A stretch of DNA of 64,000 nt from Tritrichomonas musculus (GCA_039105265.1 JAPFFF010000005.1:3023501-3087500), one strand, 5' to 3'; numbered from the stretch's first letter, positions 48,501 through 57,673 are shown. Made by a program: numbers and translations. Notes: generated by a model from the sequence alone, not told the origin.

Positions 48501-48801
48501 TAACTGTGAAATGTTCATCTATCATCCCACGATTTGAAAATAACAATTTTTGTTTTAATTCTATATTTGGGAAAGATGTAGGAAATCGAACTTCTGATGG
48601 AAAAACAGAAACTTCAGCGAGAGAACTATTAGTAATAAAGTCGGAATCTAATTGAGTTTCATTATTTTGATTGTTCAATAAATTTGCTAAAAAACTGTTA
48701 ACTAAAGCTGAACCAGAGTTTGAAGAACTCGAATTATCATCGAAAAAAACTTCTTCCTGTTCGATTATATCTCCTGAAACGTCTGCTGATTCCTCAGACA
48801 T
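45502..48801 (-). CDS. ASH/MSP-like multi-domain protein (HYDIN/CEP192-type)
   Basis: A 1099-residue protein. Several Ig-like ASH (ASPM-SPD2-Hydin) modules are suggested by recurring patterns: VFPSEVRFPTSFPNIEL with LLFSNRG, then PAGNCYSLYVTFLPKT; later FDPHFAGLYEDPSI, VDFGQVEIG with SSIVLSNH, and VPIHFTPDLDDVFEATMII; and a C-terminal one with WFPVHFLPKVEGMYEGSLEF. ASH proteins sit at centrosomes, basal bodies and axonemes. The order (three N-terminal modules, a Ser/Lys/Pro-rich linker near residues 440-570, then four or more C-terminal modules) is broadly like CEP192/SPD-2 or a short HYDIN relative, but no paralogue is assigned. The first 25 residues contain an FFAT-like EEVFFDDNS in acidic context (see findings). 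It is adjacent to other flagellar candidates. Confidence 0.72.
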   Translation of the reverse strand: MSEESADVSGDIIEQEEVFFDDNSSSSNSGSALVNSFLANLLNNQNNETQLDSDFITNSSLAEVSVFPSEVRFPTSFPNIELKQKLLFSNRGMIDEHFTVRMTGDVEFQVKEKKIDLPAGNCYSLYVTFLPKTVSLFQASLIFEGRVSLIVSLLGHCVPSPLDFPSPSSPLWKFPNSKSHRTFMFTNRSFSLALDVNFSVNSQSITVDPDHLSLDPGTSDHICVTFDPHFAGLYEDPSITIQCEKSGDIVTIPLQFIGPRSCTIVDFGAVPIGASCEQTIQLKSPQIAPLDIAWPFSITNPDENGIEQTEFTFSFYSKRPGAFRQMLKFDSFDIELKGTAATPPFKILIPKKYPNRPFEIRNVADRTIRYKIVAPEGYIIDTNEVILRPNQTGKINIISESGISGSPEIIIIWNNSDGRQIKDRVVLPKDGNSLMDLTEISILDEPSAMSISDIQKSQESIKHHSKTPTRQTPKNINQQIKKRPPESAKNLKSNFNQYTEQELTQKVTSNSLKIYGNNNVNYNKTVTNRRNPIPLPPNSQQQMNKTTSTSPKHRKRHRQKQGIDYDPNFVGNQPGFESSSSFIPFFGVSPENQQSFELAINAPRDFSVVAPDFVTLYDDHFTSNVPFIMTCNSSPQTENTDYLRIISNGQIALQIPIISYRDTSNLEFETTILLNKNTAVLDVHNNGGRSGFITFGLSNDSQVTVTPLAKVLKQYESHRFIFNFESDPEKAKITVFTGDEIIRQIKAALRPNEFYSTMFEYQRLRPELTFIKDSLFKCDRGEIASITRKFIRQTPLRFVSNVQLTFSPANLEFNSTLISKKLIISNNGFQACPFEIEPLDDFVTASKKSGQIRAESQVKITVSIKEPQNSALRIFFADDTYEVPIDFVENSSVIIDNKTFSASQPAVDFGQVEIGLTGESSIVLSNHIDKDIVLTIELPKRTPFSCQRIVPVEANGSMEVPIHFTPDLDDVFEATMIIESKSDRLEINLIGEGTKLEDADDQLSDDSDSDCVIFPKCEPGLLRRAKVKVSNKTNKIVQIEANSSPPFICPIGVFKVEACSYVWFPVHFLPKVEGMYEGSLEFKADNGKVTIVTLKGTCE

Positions 48802-48932
48802 TTATGGGACGTTAAAAAAAAAATTCAAAATCTATAAAATTTTCAATTGATATAAAAAAATAAAATAGAAAACAAAAATATCAAGTAATATAATATTTAA
48901 TTTCATACACAAACAATAAACTCTTAATATAT

Positions 48933-50366
48933 TTACATAAAGCTTGATATTAGTAGGGGTCGTGAGTTCATTTGAATTATTGATATAGAAAATGGTTGGG
49001 TAATAATAATAGTATCATCAGTTGTATTTAAATCCATGATTCTTCCTGATGTTAAAGAGTATGATCTCAAAGCATATGGGGAATTGCTACAAATATCGAT
49101 AATACTGCAAAATCCTTCATCGTCAGCAGTTGCAATTAGACGATCATCCCCAATCCACTTAACTTTGTAATGCAAGCTGTTATTCTGAGTTGGAATAAAT
49201 GAACTGAATTTCTGAACTGGATTTCTTAAATCATAAATTGAGCAATATTTTTGTTGAGAAAATGAAAACAAATTATTTATAGGTGAGATCTGACAATCAA
49301 ATATTTTATCATTTGATTTTGATGAATTAAAAAATATTTTTTCAGGAGTTCTTAAATCAAAAAGGTCATAAAAATTATCACCATATGATATTACAATGTT
49401 ATCATTTCGAAAAATTTTAAAATCATTCATGTTTTTGGCATACTCGAATGATACAGCTATTCGGTCGTTATCAAGTACATAAAATGAAGATTTGGTGGAA
49501 AAGCAAAGTTTTGTAGAACTTATTTGGAATTGTGTTACTTTATCTGCAAATCTATATTCTTTAAATGATGTTTCTTGACCAAATATTATATTCTTTGATT
49601 CATTTGTTAAAGCTGCTGCAAATGGAGAAATTGTTTGTGAAATACGAAAATCAGATAATGGCTTTTCTGCATTAAAAAAGAGTTCATAATTAAGTTTTTG
49701 TTCATCATTATCTTTTATAATATATATTTTTCCATCTGGCGTGAGCGCCGCAAATGAGTCAATATAAGGTATAACCAAAGATGTGTCTGGAACATTCAAA
49801 ACTTCTTTGTTTTTTGAGTCAATTGAGGCCAATGAAATTTCATTTTTCTTGTAAGCAGCAATTTTTCTTTTGTTTACGCAAACAGTTGAATTTCTATGAT
49901 ATTTAATAGCCAATAATGCTTCTGGAAATGCACTAGACTGAAATTCGGATGATCTTTCAGTATCTTCCTTTTTTCCTTGTACGAGCTTCCATATCCTAGC
50001 GCAATCAACAGGAGAGCGATGATCTAAATATTTAGAAAAAAAGGTAAGAATTCTAGCCATTGAACCTGTGTTTATTGGATCAGAATTTAAATTGTTAAAA
50101 TAGTTATTATTATTATTATTATTTAAATAATTTTGCTCAAATATTTTACGAACCCCATATGATAATGTACTTAATTCTTGTAGTGATGGTGGCCGAATAC
50201 AATTCGATGACATTTCTTTGCGTAATATTGATAGAAATATTTGCTTTTCAATATAATATTTTTCATCATCAGTTAAAATAGGATGTCTTTCAATTGGATA
50301 TAATGACTGGTTATTTTGTTGATCAATAATAGGGTAGTTTTCGCGATTTTGGGATTCATTTTGCAT
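48933..50366 (-). CDS. WD40/beta-propeller-like protein
   Basis: 477 residues from the ATG at 50366. The frame continues upstream to 50486 but without an ATG, and that part is hydrophobic then charged, so it is not counted. Residues about 30-140 are Asn-rich and helical (IEKQIFLSILRKEMSS, then SMARILTFFSKYLDHRSPVD). From about residue 150 on, repeated short beta segments alternate with polar loops: IDSFAALTPDGKIYII, IFDCQISPINNLFSFS with YCSIYDLRNPVQKF, and VKWIGDDRLIATADDEGFCSIIDIC, the last being a typical WD40-like blade. Only two or three blades are convincing. A chromatin, trafficking or degradation role is possible but not shown. Confidence 0.75.
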   Translation of the reverse strand: MQNESQNRENYPIIDQQNNQSLYPIERHPILTDDEKYYIEKQIFLSILRKEMSSNCIRPPSLQELSTLSYGVRKIFEQNYLNNNNNNNYFNNLNSDPINTGSMARILTFFSKYLDHRSPVDCARIWKLVQGKKEDTERSSEFQSSAFPEALLAIKYHRNSTVCVNKRKIAAYKKNEISLASIDSKNKEVLNVPDTSLVIPYIDSFAALTPDGKIYIIKDNDEQKLNYELFFNAEKPLSDFRISQTISPFAAALTNESKNIIFGQETSFKEYRFADKVTQFQISSTKLCFSTKSSFYVLDNDRIAVSFEYAKNMNDFKIFRNDNIVISYGDNFYDLFDLRTPEKIFFNSSKSNDKIFDCQISPINNLFSFSQQKYCSIYDLRNPVQKFSSFIPTQNNSLHYKVKWIGDDRLIATADDEGFCSIIDICSNSPYALRSYSLTSGRIMDLNTTDDTIIITQPFSISIIQMNSRPLLISSFM

Positions 50367-50571
50367 TTCGTCTCTAAAACAGTTTAAAATTATAATTCTA
50401 TTCGAATCTGGCCAGCTTTTAACATCAGCATGATGCAAAAAATAAATGCTTATAATAGTAAATGAAAAAGGAAAAAGGATATTCAAAAAAAAAAAAAAAA
50501 AAAAATAGTTGTATTTATTTACTCTGAAGAATATCTTTAAATAATGTTACCACAGAAGGTATTCATGATTT

Positions 50572-50955
50572 TTATTTTCCTGGTTGTTGTTGAGCGGCTT
50601 TGCCACCTTTTTGTGCTTTTCCGCCTTTTTGTCCCTTTTGAGGCTTTCCTTCTGCCTTTGGTGCTGCTTCTGCTTCTTCAGTTGGAGCTTCTGCACCGCC
50701 GATACGTCCGTAAGTGCGAAGTGTGTTTGTATGGATCAAACAAACGATTTTACCATCTTTTTCGAGTTGCTCTAAAACTTTACGGGCAACTGTAAGAGAT
50801 ACCTTATATCTTTCGGCAAGTTTAGCTGGAGTAATGACTTTGGATTTTGGTACGTTCTTTTCAATGTCTTCAGCGATTTCGGGGAGAAGAACAGTAGCCC
50901 AATCTCTCTTTTCCTTGTTTGTTGTTTTTGTCCACTTCTTCTTAATTCCAGACAT
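50572..50955 (-). CDS. RPS25: Ribosomal protein eS25
   Basis: A 127-residue small-subunit protein near the head of the 40S subunit. The ATG at 50955 gives MSGIKKKWTKTTNKEKRDW, preceded by non-ATG codons that are not used. The winged-helix core is recognisable: PKSKVITPAKLAERYKVSLT for the L-I-T-P-x-x-x-S-E-R segment, then VARKVLEQLEKDGKIVCL and HTNTLRTYGR for the final strand. Usual eS25 has a long Lys-rich N-terminal extension; here the N-terminus is short and instead a C-terminal tail of about 45 residues follows, with Glu/Ala then repeated Lys-Gly-Gly units (KGQKGGKAQKGGKA). Confidence 0.88.
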   Translation of the reverse strand: MSGIKKKWTKTTNKEKRDWATVLLPEIAEDIEKNVPKSKVITPAKLAERYKVSLTVARKVLEQLEKDGKIVCLIHTNTLRTYGRIGGAEAPTEEAEAAPKAEGKPQKGQKGGKAQKGGKAAQQQPGK

Positions 50956-51598
50956 TCGGAGTAAGGTCAACCATAACCGCTTTTCCTAAATTAGAACGAA
51001 CTTTTTAATAGAAATATGGTTACAATTTTGATTAATTTCTCAATCCATAAAAAAGCATTTTTATACTAACTAAAACATTAAACATAATTAAAATGGATAA
51101 AATGATATAGAATTATTATAAATTTATGATTTCTGATAATATGCATTTTTAATCATTAATAGTTATTTCATCATTGCAGGCATTTACTTACGTTATCAAA
51201 TATTGATTTACACTTAATCCAGAATTGATATATAAAAAAGGATTAATTTAATATTAAAATAGTTTTCATTAAAATATCTAACAATGTTTATTATATGCAT
51301 ATAAAAAAAAGTATTAATTTCTAATGATGCCATTTTCAGCTCATTATTTCATTTTCATTTGCCAATAAGCGAGACAAAATATAACAATAAAAATGCAATA
51401 ATTTTAAGGAAATCGATTTAAGCTATATATTTAGTAATTTTGTATTTGATGAATAGTAAACTGATATTAATATTTAAAAAAGAAATCAAAAAATAAAAAA
51501 TCAGCTCTTGATTTTTTATAAACGTAAATTATTCAAAAAGTGACTATACACGTTAAAACACAAACGGTCGTCAAGTATAATTCGTTAAATCATTAATC
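50956..51598. other. Divergent intergenic region
   Basis: About 640 AT-rich bases between the divergent eS25 and CFAP57 genes, so it should hold both promoters. No gene or strong repeat was seen. An initiator for CFAP57 lies at its right end. Confidence 0.5.
51590..51595 (+). promoter_or_regulatory. Initiator-like TCATTA before CFAP57
   Basis: TCATTA ends three bases before the ATG and fits TCAYW. A leader of under ten bases would be normal for a trichomonad. Confidence 0.45.
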
Positions 51599-54500
51599 AT
51601 GTCAGGAGTATCATCGCTTTCTTTTCGTAACGTGCTCGGAATTAGCCGTCACGCTAAGCCAAATGTTCTATTTGTTGGAGAGGAATACATTGTTTTCCCA
51701 GCAGGAAATAGTGTCGTAGTTCACAATATTAACAGTCGTCAACAGCGTATCTTTCTTCCACCTGAAAAGTTTAGTTCAGGTATATCTGCTATTGCAATTG
51801 CAGAAAGCAAACCAAATGTCGCTTTTGGTGATAATTTTGAAGGTCCAAGTATTTGCATTTTTGATATACATACAATGCACCCTCGTAACTTTCTTCATTT
51901 AGGTGTAGACTTTGGATCAGTAGGTTTTATTTCACTTTCTTTCAGTGGTGACGGAAAATATTTACTTGCTCATGGAGGAAAGCCTGGTTGGGCGCTCGTT
52001 GTTTGGGACTGGGAAAGTAGCCAAACAGTCGGGTCTGTTAAAACAGCAGAAGATGTTACACCAGTTACACAATGTAGTTTTTCACCTGGTAAAAACCCTC
52101 AAATTGCAGTTACTGGAAATAATATACTCAAAGTTTACAAAGTCGAAAATAATAAACTTAGCGAAGTTATTATTCCTGATTCAAAAATTGGAAATATCGT
52201 TTGCCATTTATGGCTCAATGAAACTGTTCTTTTATGTGCAAATTCTTCTGGTGATGTTATATCAGTTACTACTACGCCACAAGCTTCAGTCCTTGACGAG
52301 AAAAAGGATTTTGAGCATAGAGATTCCGCAATTGTTGCAATGGCTCGCCATAGGAAAGGATTTTTAACAGCTTCAGAAGGTGGATATTTAACTATATATG
52401 ATGCTACAGCAAAACCAAATGTTTTTGCTGCAGTTAGAACAATTCAATTATTTACCGAATTACCAATTGCTGCTCATTCAATAGCAGTTGATCCAACAGA
52501 AGAAATAGCTGTTGTTTCGATGGAAAAAAATAAATTAGTCACTGTTTCATTAACAAGTGGAGAATTCATGCTGAATGATGAAGAAAAACCGCTTTTAATG
52601 CCATTCCATGATGGATCGATTTATTCATGCTCTCCTTGTTCCAGAAAGCCATTGATTGCCACATGTGGAGCTGACAAAACTGTTCGTGTTTGGAATTATT
52701 TAGATAATTCTCTTGAAATTTTGAAGGAGTTTACCGAAGCTGTTTATTGTGTTTCATTTCATCCTGATGGTCTTTCATTGCTTATTGGCTTTGGAGATAA
52801 ATTAAGACTTTGTTCAGTTTTTTATGATGACATCAGAATTATTAAAGATTTCCCAATTCGTGGATGTAGGTGCGTCAAGTTTTCAAATGGCGGTCATTTA
52901 TTCGCTGCTGTAAACGGCTCTAAAATTCAAATATATTCAACACTTACATACCAATTAATAAATACACTTCATCGCCATAGTGCAACTGTTCATGATTTAA
53001 TTTGGGGCGAATGTGATACAGTCATTGCATCTGTAGGTATTGATGGTGCAATGTATATACATAGACAAGACAACTCTTCACGTGATGAAAGCTACACTAC
53101 CGCACAAACTACATACTATTCTGTTACAGCTTCACCAGACTTTTCTTCTATTTATATTTGTGGAAGCGATAATATTAGTACTAAAGATCAAAATGGTAGT
53201 CCAGCTAATAACAATAAAATTAAAGAAATTCAAAATGGACAAGTTGTTCGTGAAATGTTTTTCGGTACACCTCACAAGCAAATTGTTATGTCAAATAATG
53301 GCCAAATGCTTTTTTCAGGTGATGCTGCTGGTCATGTTTACAGCTATGCGCTTTCTATTGGTGGTGACAAACTTGTTTTAAATGTTCATGAAAGGCAAGT
53401 TACTTCAATGCATATCTCATATGACGACTCTCTTCTGTTTACAGCAGGTGAAGATGGAGTTCTTTGTGTTTTCAACATCCGTGATAAAGACAATCGAGTT
53501 CGAAATCCTGAACGATCATTCTTTTCTGAAGAAGTTCAGACTACTAGAACTGAACTTGAAGAAAAAGCCAATCAACTCCGAACGTTAAAAGCTGAACGAA
53601 CAGACCTTATGATGTCATTCAAGATGAAGAAAGAACTTATTGAATCCACTCACAAATCTAAAGAAGACAAGAAAGCAGAAGAAGCAAAGAAGAAGAAAGA
53701 TAAAAATCGAATTTTATATGAAAACAAGAAGAAAGAGAAAGACGAAATTGAAATGTCAAATAACTCTGCTGAACAAGAATTAAACAGACGATATGAAGAT
53801 CAATTAACAGAAAAAGAAGAAGAGTATTCTAAACAAGTCTTTGCTGAGCATCAGAAATGTGAAAATTCTATTGCTGAGAAGGAAAATCTTGAACGAGAAT
53901 GGAAAATGAAAATCCAAAAGGAAGAAAATGAGCATAAAAGAATCACAGAAGAGCTTCAAGCAACTCATAGGAAACGTCTTCAAAGTGCCCATATGAAGTT
54001 ACAAGAGGCAAATGATTTAAAGGATGAGGCAATCAAGCAAATCGAAGAAATGAAGAAGGAAATTACAGCTGAAAAAGAAGCTTCAATTCATCAAACAGAA
54101 GGAAAACTAAGTCAAATTTTAGCTGAAGATGAAAAAATGAGATCTACTCTTAACGATGAACACGTTAATCGTCAGAAAGAATGTGGGAAGTTGCAAAAGC
54201 AATACGAGCAGCAAACAATTGAACGTGCAAAACTTACTGAGCAAAAGGATAAGCTTCAAGGTCAATTAAATGAACTTAACAAAGACATTGAAAGGTTAAA
54301 CGAAGAAATTCGTCAAAAGTCAGCTACAATCAACGATAGAGAACTTAAAATCAAGCAAGTTAAAAAAGAAAACAGAGAACTTGAAAAATACCACAGCGTT
54401 CTTACTCATCAAGAACAAATGTTAAAACAGCAAATTGGACCATTAAATCAACAAATTGCAAAAGAAGAATCAGAAATTGCTGGAATGGATGGACAGCTTG

Positions 54501-55108
54501 AAGCAGCACACAAAAAGACAACAGATATGAATGAATTAATAAGTGAATTGCAAACCCGCTTAAAACAAGTTATTCAACAAGAAAGAGTTCAAACTACGAA
54601 GCTTACAAACGCTCGTTCTTACTTTGAGCAGGCAAAGCATGATCTTCATGAAGTTGTCCAGTTTTTCCATGCAAAAGATATACTTAAATCTCGTTTTGAA
54701 GGTTTTTATAATACGTACGTTAAAAACGAAAAAATTGAAGATATTCAACTTGATGAATTTGTTGAAGAAGAGCACAGAAGACAGAAAACAACTTTGCAAA
54801 AGCAATTGAAAGAACTTCGTCAACAACATCTTAAAGATGATCAGTTCCAATCAAAAGAACAAACTAAACTACTCATGCAAAATGCACAATTAATCGAAGA
54901 ACTTCAAAAACTCAGAATTGAAAATAAAAAAGAAGCACAATATGCTGCTCTAATGTCAAAGAAGCCTTCATCTGCCACTTCTAAACAAATTCTTCCTGCA
55001 ACAGAAGCTCAAAGAGTTATTGAAGAAAATAAGAAAAAGATCATGAAGCTCGAAGAGCAACTAGCTGCATATAATAATTCTGGTCAAGCTAGCTCTAGAC
55101 CTGCTTGA
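51599..55108 (+). CDS. CFAP57: CFAP57/WDR65-like axonemal protein
   Basis: A 1169-residue protein. Residues 1 to about 640 are WD40 repeats with the family-typical opening HAKPNVLFVGEEYIVFPAGN, later ICIFDIHTM, LVVWDWES, and SCSPCSRKPLIATCGADKTVRVWNY. The remainder to about residue 1145 is long coiled coil (KKKDKNRILYENKKKEKDE and onward), ending in a low-complexity tail. CFAP57 (FAP57) belongs to the axonemal inner-arm/regulatory region and helps position inner dynein arms, so this supports a motile flagellate. The length matches the family (about 1200-1250). It lies in a neighbourhood with other flagellar candidates. Plus-strand alternative frames inside are shadows. Confidence 0.88.
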   Translation: MSGVSSLSFRNVLGISRHAKPNVLFVGEEYIVFPAGNSVVVHNINSRQQRIFLPPEKFSSGISAIAIAESKPNVAFGDNFEGPSICIFDIHTMHPRNFLHLGVDFGSVGFISLSFSGDGKYLLAHGGKPGWALVVWDWESSQTVGSVKTAEDVTPVTQCSFSPGKNPQIAVTGNNILKVYKVENNKLSEVIIPDSKIGNIVCHLWLNETVLLCANSSGDVISVTTTPQASVLDEKKDFEHRDSAIVAMARHRKGFLTASEGGYLTIYDATAKPNVFAAVRTIQLFTELPIAAHSIAVDPTEEIAVVSMEKNKLVTVSLTSGEFMLNDEEKPLLMPFHDGSIYSCSPCSRKPLIATCGADKTVRVWNYLDNSLEILKEFTEAVYCVSFHPDGLSLLIGFGDKLRLCSVFYDDIRIIKDFPIRGCRCVKFSNGGHLFAAVNGSKIQIYSTLTYQLINTLHRHSATVHDLIWGECDTVIASVGIDGAMYIHRQDNSSRDESYTTAQTTYYSVTASPDFSSIYICGSDNISTKDQNGSPANNNKIKEIQNGQVVREMFFGTPHKQIVMSNNGQMLFSGDAAGHVYSYALSIGGDKLVLNVHERQVTSMHISYDDSLLFTAGEDGVLCVFNIRDKDNRVRNPERSFFSEEVQTTRTELEEKANQLRTLKAERTDLMMSFKMKKELIESTHKSKEDKKAEEAKKKKDKNRILYENKKKEKDEIEMSNNSAEQELNRRYEDQLTEKEEEYSKQVFAEHQKCENSIAEKENLEREWKMKIQKEENEHKRITEELQATHRKRLQSAHMKLQEANDLKDEAIKQIEEMKKEITAEKEASIHQTEGKLSQILAEDEKMRSTLNDEHVNRQKECGKLQKQYEQQTIERAKLTEQKDKLQGQLNELNKDIERLNEEIRQKSATINDRELKIKQVKKENRELEKYHSVLTHQEQMLKQQIGPLNQQIAKEESEIAGMDGQLEAAHKKTTDMNELISELQTRLKQVIQQERVQTTKLTNARSYFEQAKHDLHEVVQFFHAKDILKSRFEGFYNTYVKNEKIEDIQLDEFVEEEHRRQKTTLQKQLKELRQQHLKDDQFQSKEQTKLLMQNAQLIEELQKLRIENKKEAQYAALMSKKPSSATSKQILPATEAQRVIEENKKKIMKLEEQLAAYNNSGQASSRPA

Positions 55109-55624
55109 GTCGATTTGAGTATTATATTGGCGATATTTGTTATATTTATTTGTTTTTAATTTATAATATTATATTTTGAAGCTTGTTTATTTTTTTAATT
55201 ATTTTTTTCACTGAATTGTCTCGAAAATAAAAATAAATTTTAAATATTTTTTTTCCTCTTCTTTTTTAAGTGGAATTTATTTATAAAAATCACTTTATTT
55301 CTCACTTTCTAGCAATGGTTATATTGCCATCGTTAAACTATATGGTGAATAAAAATATAATGATTAATGCTTCAACATTAAGTTCAAGTCAAGTAATTTC
55401 AGCTTGATTTGTAGTAGAATTATAAATCAATAGCTGTAGGTATTTTTAAAAAAATAATAATAAATAACTTAATTTATTTTTTAACACGCAAATTTGAAAC
55501 TGGATATATATTAGCTGTAGGTAATCTATTTGAAGTTGAATATTGGGAGATTTGATTTAATTCAACGATAACTATTGCAACTATCCTTTATCTTTAAAAA
55601 ACTAATAATTTCAAATATTCCAAA
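55109..55624. other. Intergenic, no gene seen
   Basis: About 515 AT-rich bases between convergent genes. Nothing beyond homopolymer runs and AGCTGTAGGTA-like words at about 55431 and 55513 was noted; these two words (TAGCTGTAGGTA) are a weak direct repeat. Confidence 0.5.
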
Positions 55625-56164
55625 CTATTGATCATTTTTTGCTATAGAATTCTTATATTGAATAATATTTTCACTTAGTGATGGTTCAATTGTTTCCCAA
55701 TTTGTCTGCATCCATTCAAGGATTCCAACTTTTGACTGTCTTTCTTTCTTCTTTAAAGGAATTTCAAGGTTATTAGCAATTTGTCTACCTATTCCTATTA
55801 AATCTTGCTGTCTCAATTTAATTCCCATTTCTTGTTGTATTTTATGTAATATAGGTTCTGTATCTTCAGTAATAGAACGTCTAGTTGGAGCGTGTGGTGG
55901 TGGGGTACCTAGAGGTATTTCATTTTTTTCTTCAAAATTTTGAGGTATTAATTCTGGTGGTGGACCATATGGCCAAAAATTGGTGGCAATATTTGAAGAA
56001 TCAAAAAAAATATCTAAAGGAGCATCATTTTCTAAAGCAATCTTAAAAGATGAAATAAATTTCAAAGCAATTTTGGTTAAAATTTCATCATCGCCTGTCA
56101 TTTGGCTAATAGTATCGACAATATCGTTGAGAGATTGTATGCGATCTGATCTTTTCCTGTCCAT
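55625..56164 (-). CDS. Small protein of unknown function
   Basis: A 179-residue protein that I do not recognise. Its N-terminal third is helical (RIQSLNDIVDTISQMTGDDE, then FISSFKIALEN), a Pro-rich middle includes FWPYGPPPELIP and TPPPHAP, and the C-terminal third has LRQQDLIGIGRQIANNLEIP followed by the aromatic WMQTNWETIEP. No membrane segment or catalytic motif is visible. The ATG at 56164 is the only good start. Codon composition is like that of the neighbouring host genes, so it is probably real. Confidence 0.6.
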   Translation of the reverse strand: MDRKRSDRIQSLNDIVDTISQMTGDDEILTKIALKFISSFKIALENDAPLDIFFDSSNIATNFWPYGPPPELIPQNFEEKNEIPLGTPPPHAPTRRSITEDTEPILHKIQQEMGIKLRQQDLIGIGRQIANNLEIPLKKKERQSKVGILEWMQTNWETIEPSLSENIIQYKNSIAKNDQ

Positions 56165-57140
56165 ATTTATATTTTTTATTTTTTTAATATTTTTTTCAAT
56201 GTATATTTGGTCTTATTAATACTTTCTTATTTTTTGTGAAAAGATATAATAAAACTCATTGTTTCTGAAACTCAAAATGATGCTTGCTTTGCATTGATAT
56301 AAAAAATATATAACGGCAAAAAAAAAAATATTCAAATTTTTGAATTGTTTACAAAAAATAATTAAATATGAGTAATTTGTGAAAATCTTCAACGCAGAAG
56401 GCATGTGCTATAGTTCGTTTGTATATATATCGAGAGAAGTAATAAATCCTGAAGTTCCGTATTAATTGTAAATTAAAAAAAAATTACATATAATAAACAT
56501 ATAAGGTTTGTAAAATTCAACTTCATAACTGAGGTGCAATGATCTTTCTTATTATTATTATATACTTAAGGTCTTAAATTTGCAAAAGAATTGATTGCAA
56601 TCTGACTTAGTTTGTCTAATAAAATTTAATTGAATAAAGATAAAGGTCAAATTTTAAACCTACTCCGAAATTTCTGAAAAGCACTTCAGAAAAATAAGGA
56701 TAAGGAATGAGATCTAAATAAAAATGATGTTTGTATTAGTATTACAGCTCGCACTTATTACTGTATCCTTATTCAATTTTAATCTTCTTATTACTGTAAT
56801 TTGAGCAAAGTAGAAAACTTTAAAATTTTTAATTTTTCAAAAAAAAACTTCTCAAAAAATAAAAAAATATTGTTTTGAATAAAGTTATTGAATATATTGA
56901 AAGAATGTTAAATATTTATTGAGAGAAGATTGAAATATTCTTAAATTTTTTGTTTAAAGTTATTGAATATATTCTGAGAAAGGTTAAATATTTGTATTAA
57001 AAATTGATTGAAGACATTGAATATTTTATGAATGTTCATTCAATAATTTTTTTATATTTTGAAAGGATTTTGATAAAAATAAAATTATCTAGGTATCACT
57101 TTTTGAGTTTTGTAAAATACTCAAAAAGTTATAAAACTGA

Positions 57141-57213
57141 TAATTAAACATAAATTGAAGTAGCTTTTTGAAGGCTACGCCTTTCAAAAAGCTACTTCAT
57201 TTATTTTTTAATT
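57141..57213. repeat. Long palindrome (fold-back)
   Basis: The core TGAAGTAGCTTTTTGAAGGC (57156-57175) is followed, after three bases, by its reverse complement with one extra A (57179-57199). The arms extend imperfectly outward to TAATTAA on both sides. A second hairpin with 11-base arms (ACTTTTTGAGT / ACTCAAAAAGT) lies just to the left at about 57099-57130. Confidence 0.8.
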
Positions 57214-57292
57214 AAAACCGAAACAATGTGGTGAATTATTGGCCTTAAAGATAGAAATCAGATTTTTTGACCTTACGAAAAGGCCAATATAA

Positions 57293-57442
57293 ATTGAATT
57301 CCTTATTACTATAACCTCCAAACCGCAGTAATAAGAACTTTTTTCACCTATATTCAGGTCAAACAAAATTGAATTCCTTATTACAATAACCGTCAAACAG
57401 TAGTAACAAGAACTTTTTCACTTTATTAAAGGCCAATATTTT
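57293..57442. repeat. Two tandem copies of a 75-bp hairpin unit
   Basis: AATTGAATTCCTTATTAC begins at 57293 and again at 57368, and the similarity continues through AACTTTTTTCAC. In each unit CTTATTAC and GTAATAAG (or GTAACAAG) face one another about 34 bases end to end, so each can fold into a hairpin. A third such hairpin, with perfect 11-base arms, lies at 57642-57673. Confidence 0.75.
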
Positions 57443-57641
57443 TGACCACATAAATAGAAAAGGATGGAGCTTTTTGTTAAGAAAATATAAACTTTTATTC
57501 CATCATTTTTGAAATAAATATAAATTTTTTTTATCAAAATTCAACAAAATTAAAATTCAAAACAATTGTACTATATCATTCTATAATAAATTTAAATTTT
57601 TTTATATTTTAAAAATTATATCAAAATTTTCAAAATTTGTC

Positions 57642-57673
57642 TTATTACTGTACTTTGAGGGCTACAGTAATAA
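57642..57673. repeat. Hairpin TTATTACTGTA / TACAGTAATAA
   Basis: Perfect 11-base arms separated by ten bases (CTTTGAGGGC), about 125 bases before the dynamin ATG. It belongs to the same word family as 56754-56765, 56787-56798 and the 57293-57442 pair. It may be the fused ends of a small inverted-repeat element or a protein-binding site. Confidence 0.65.
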
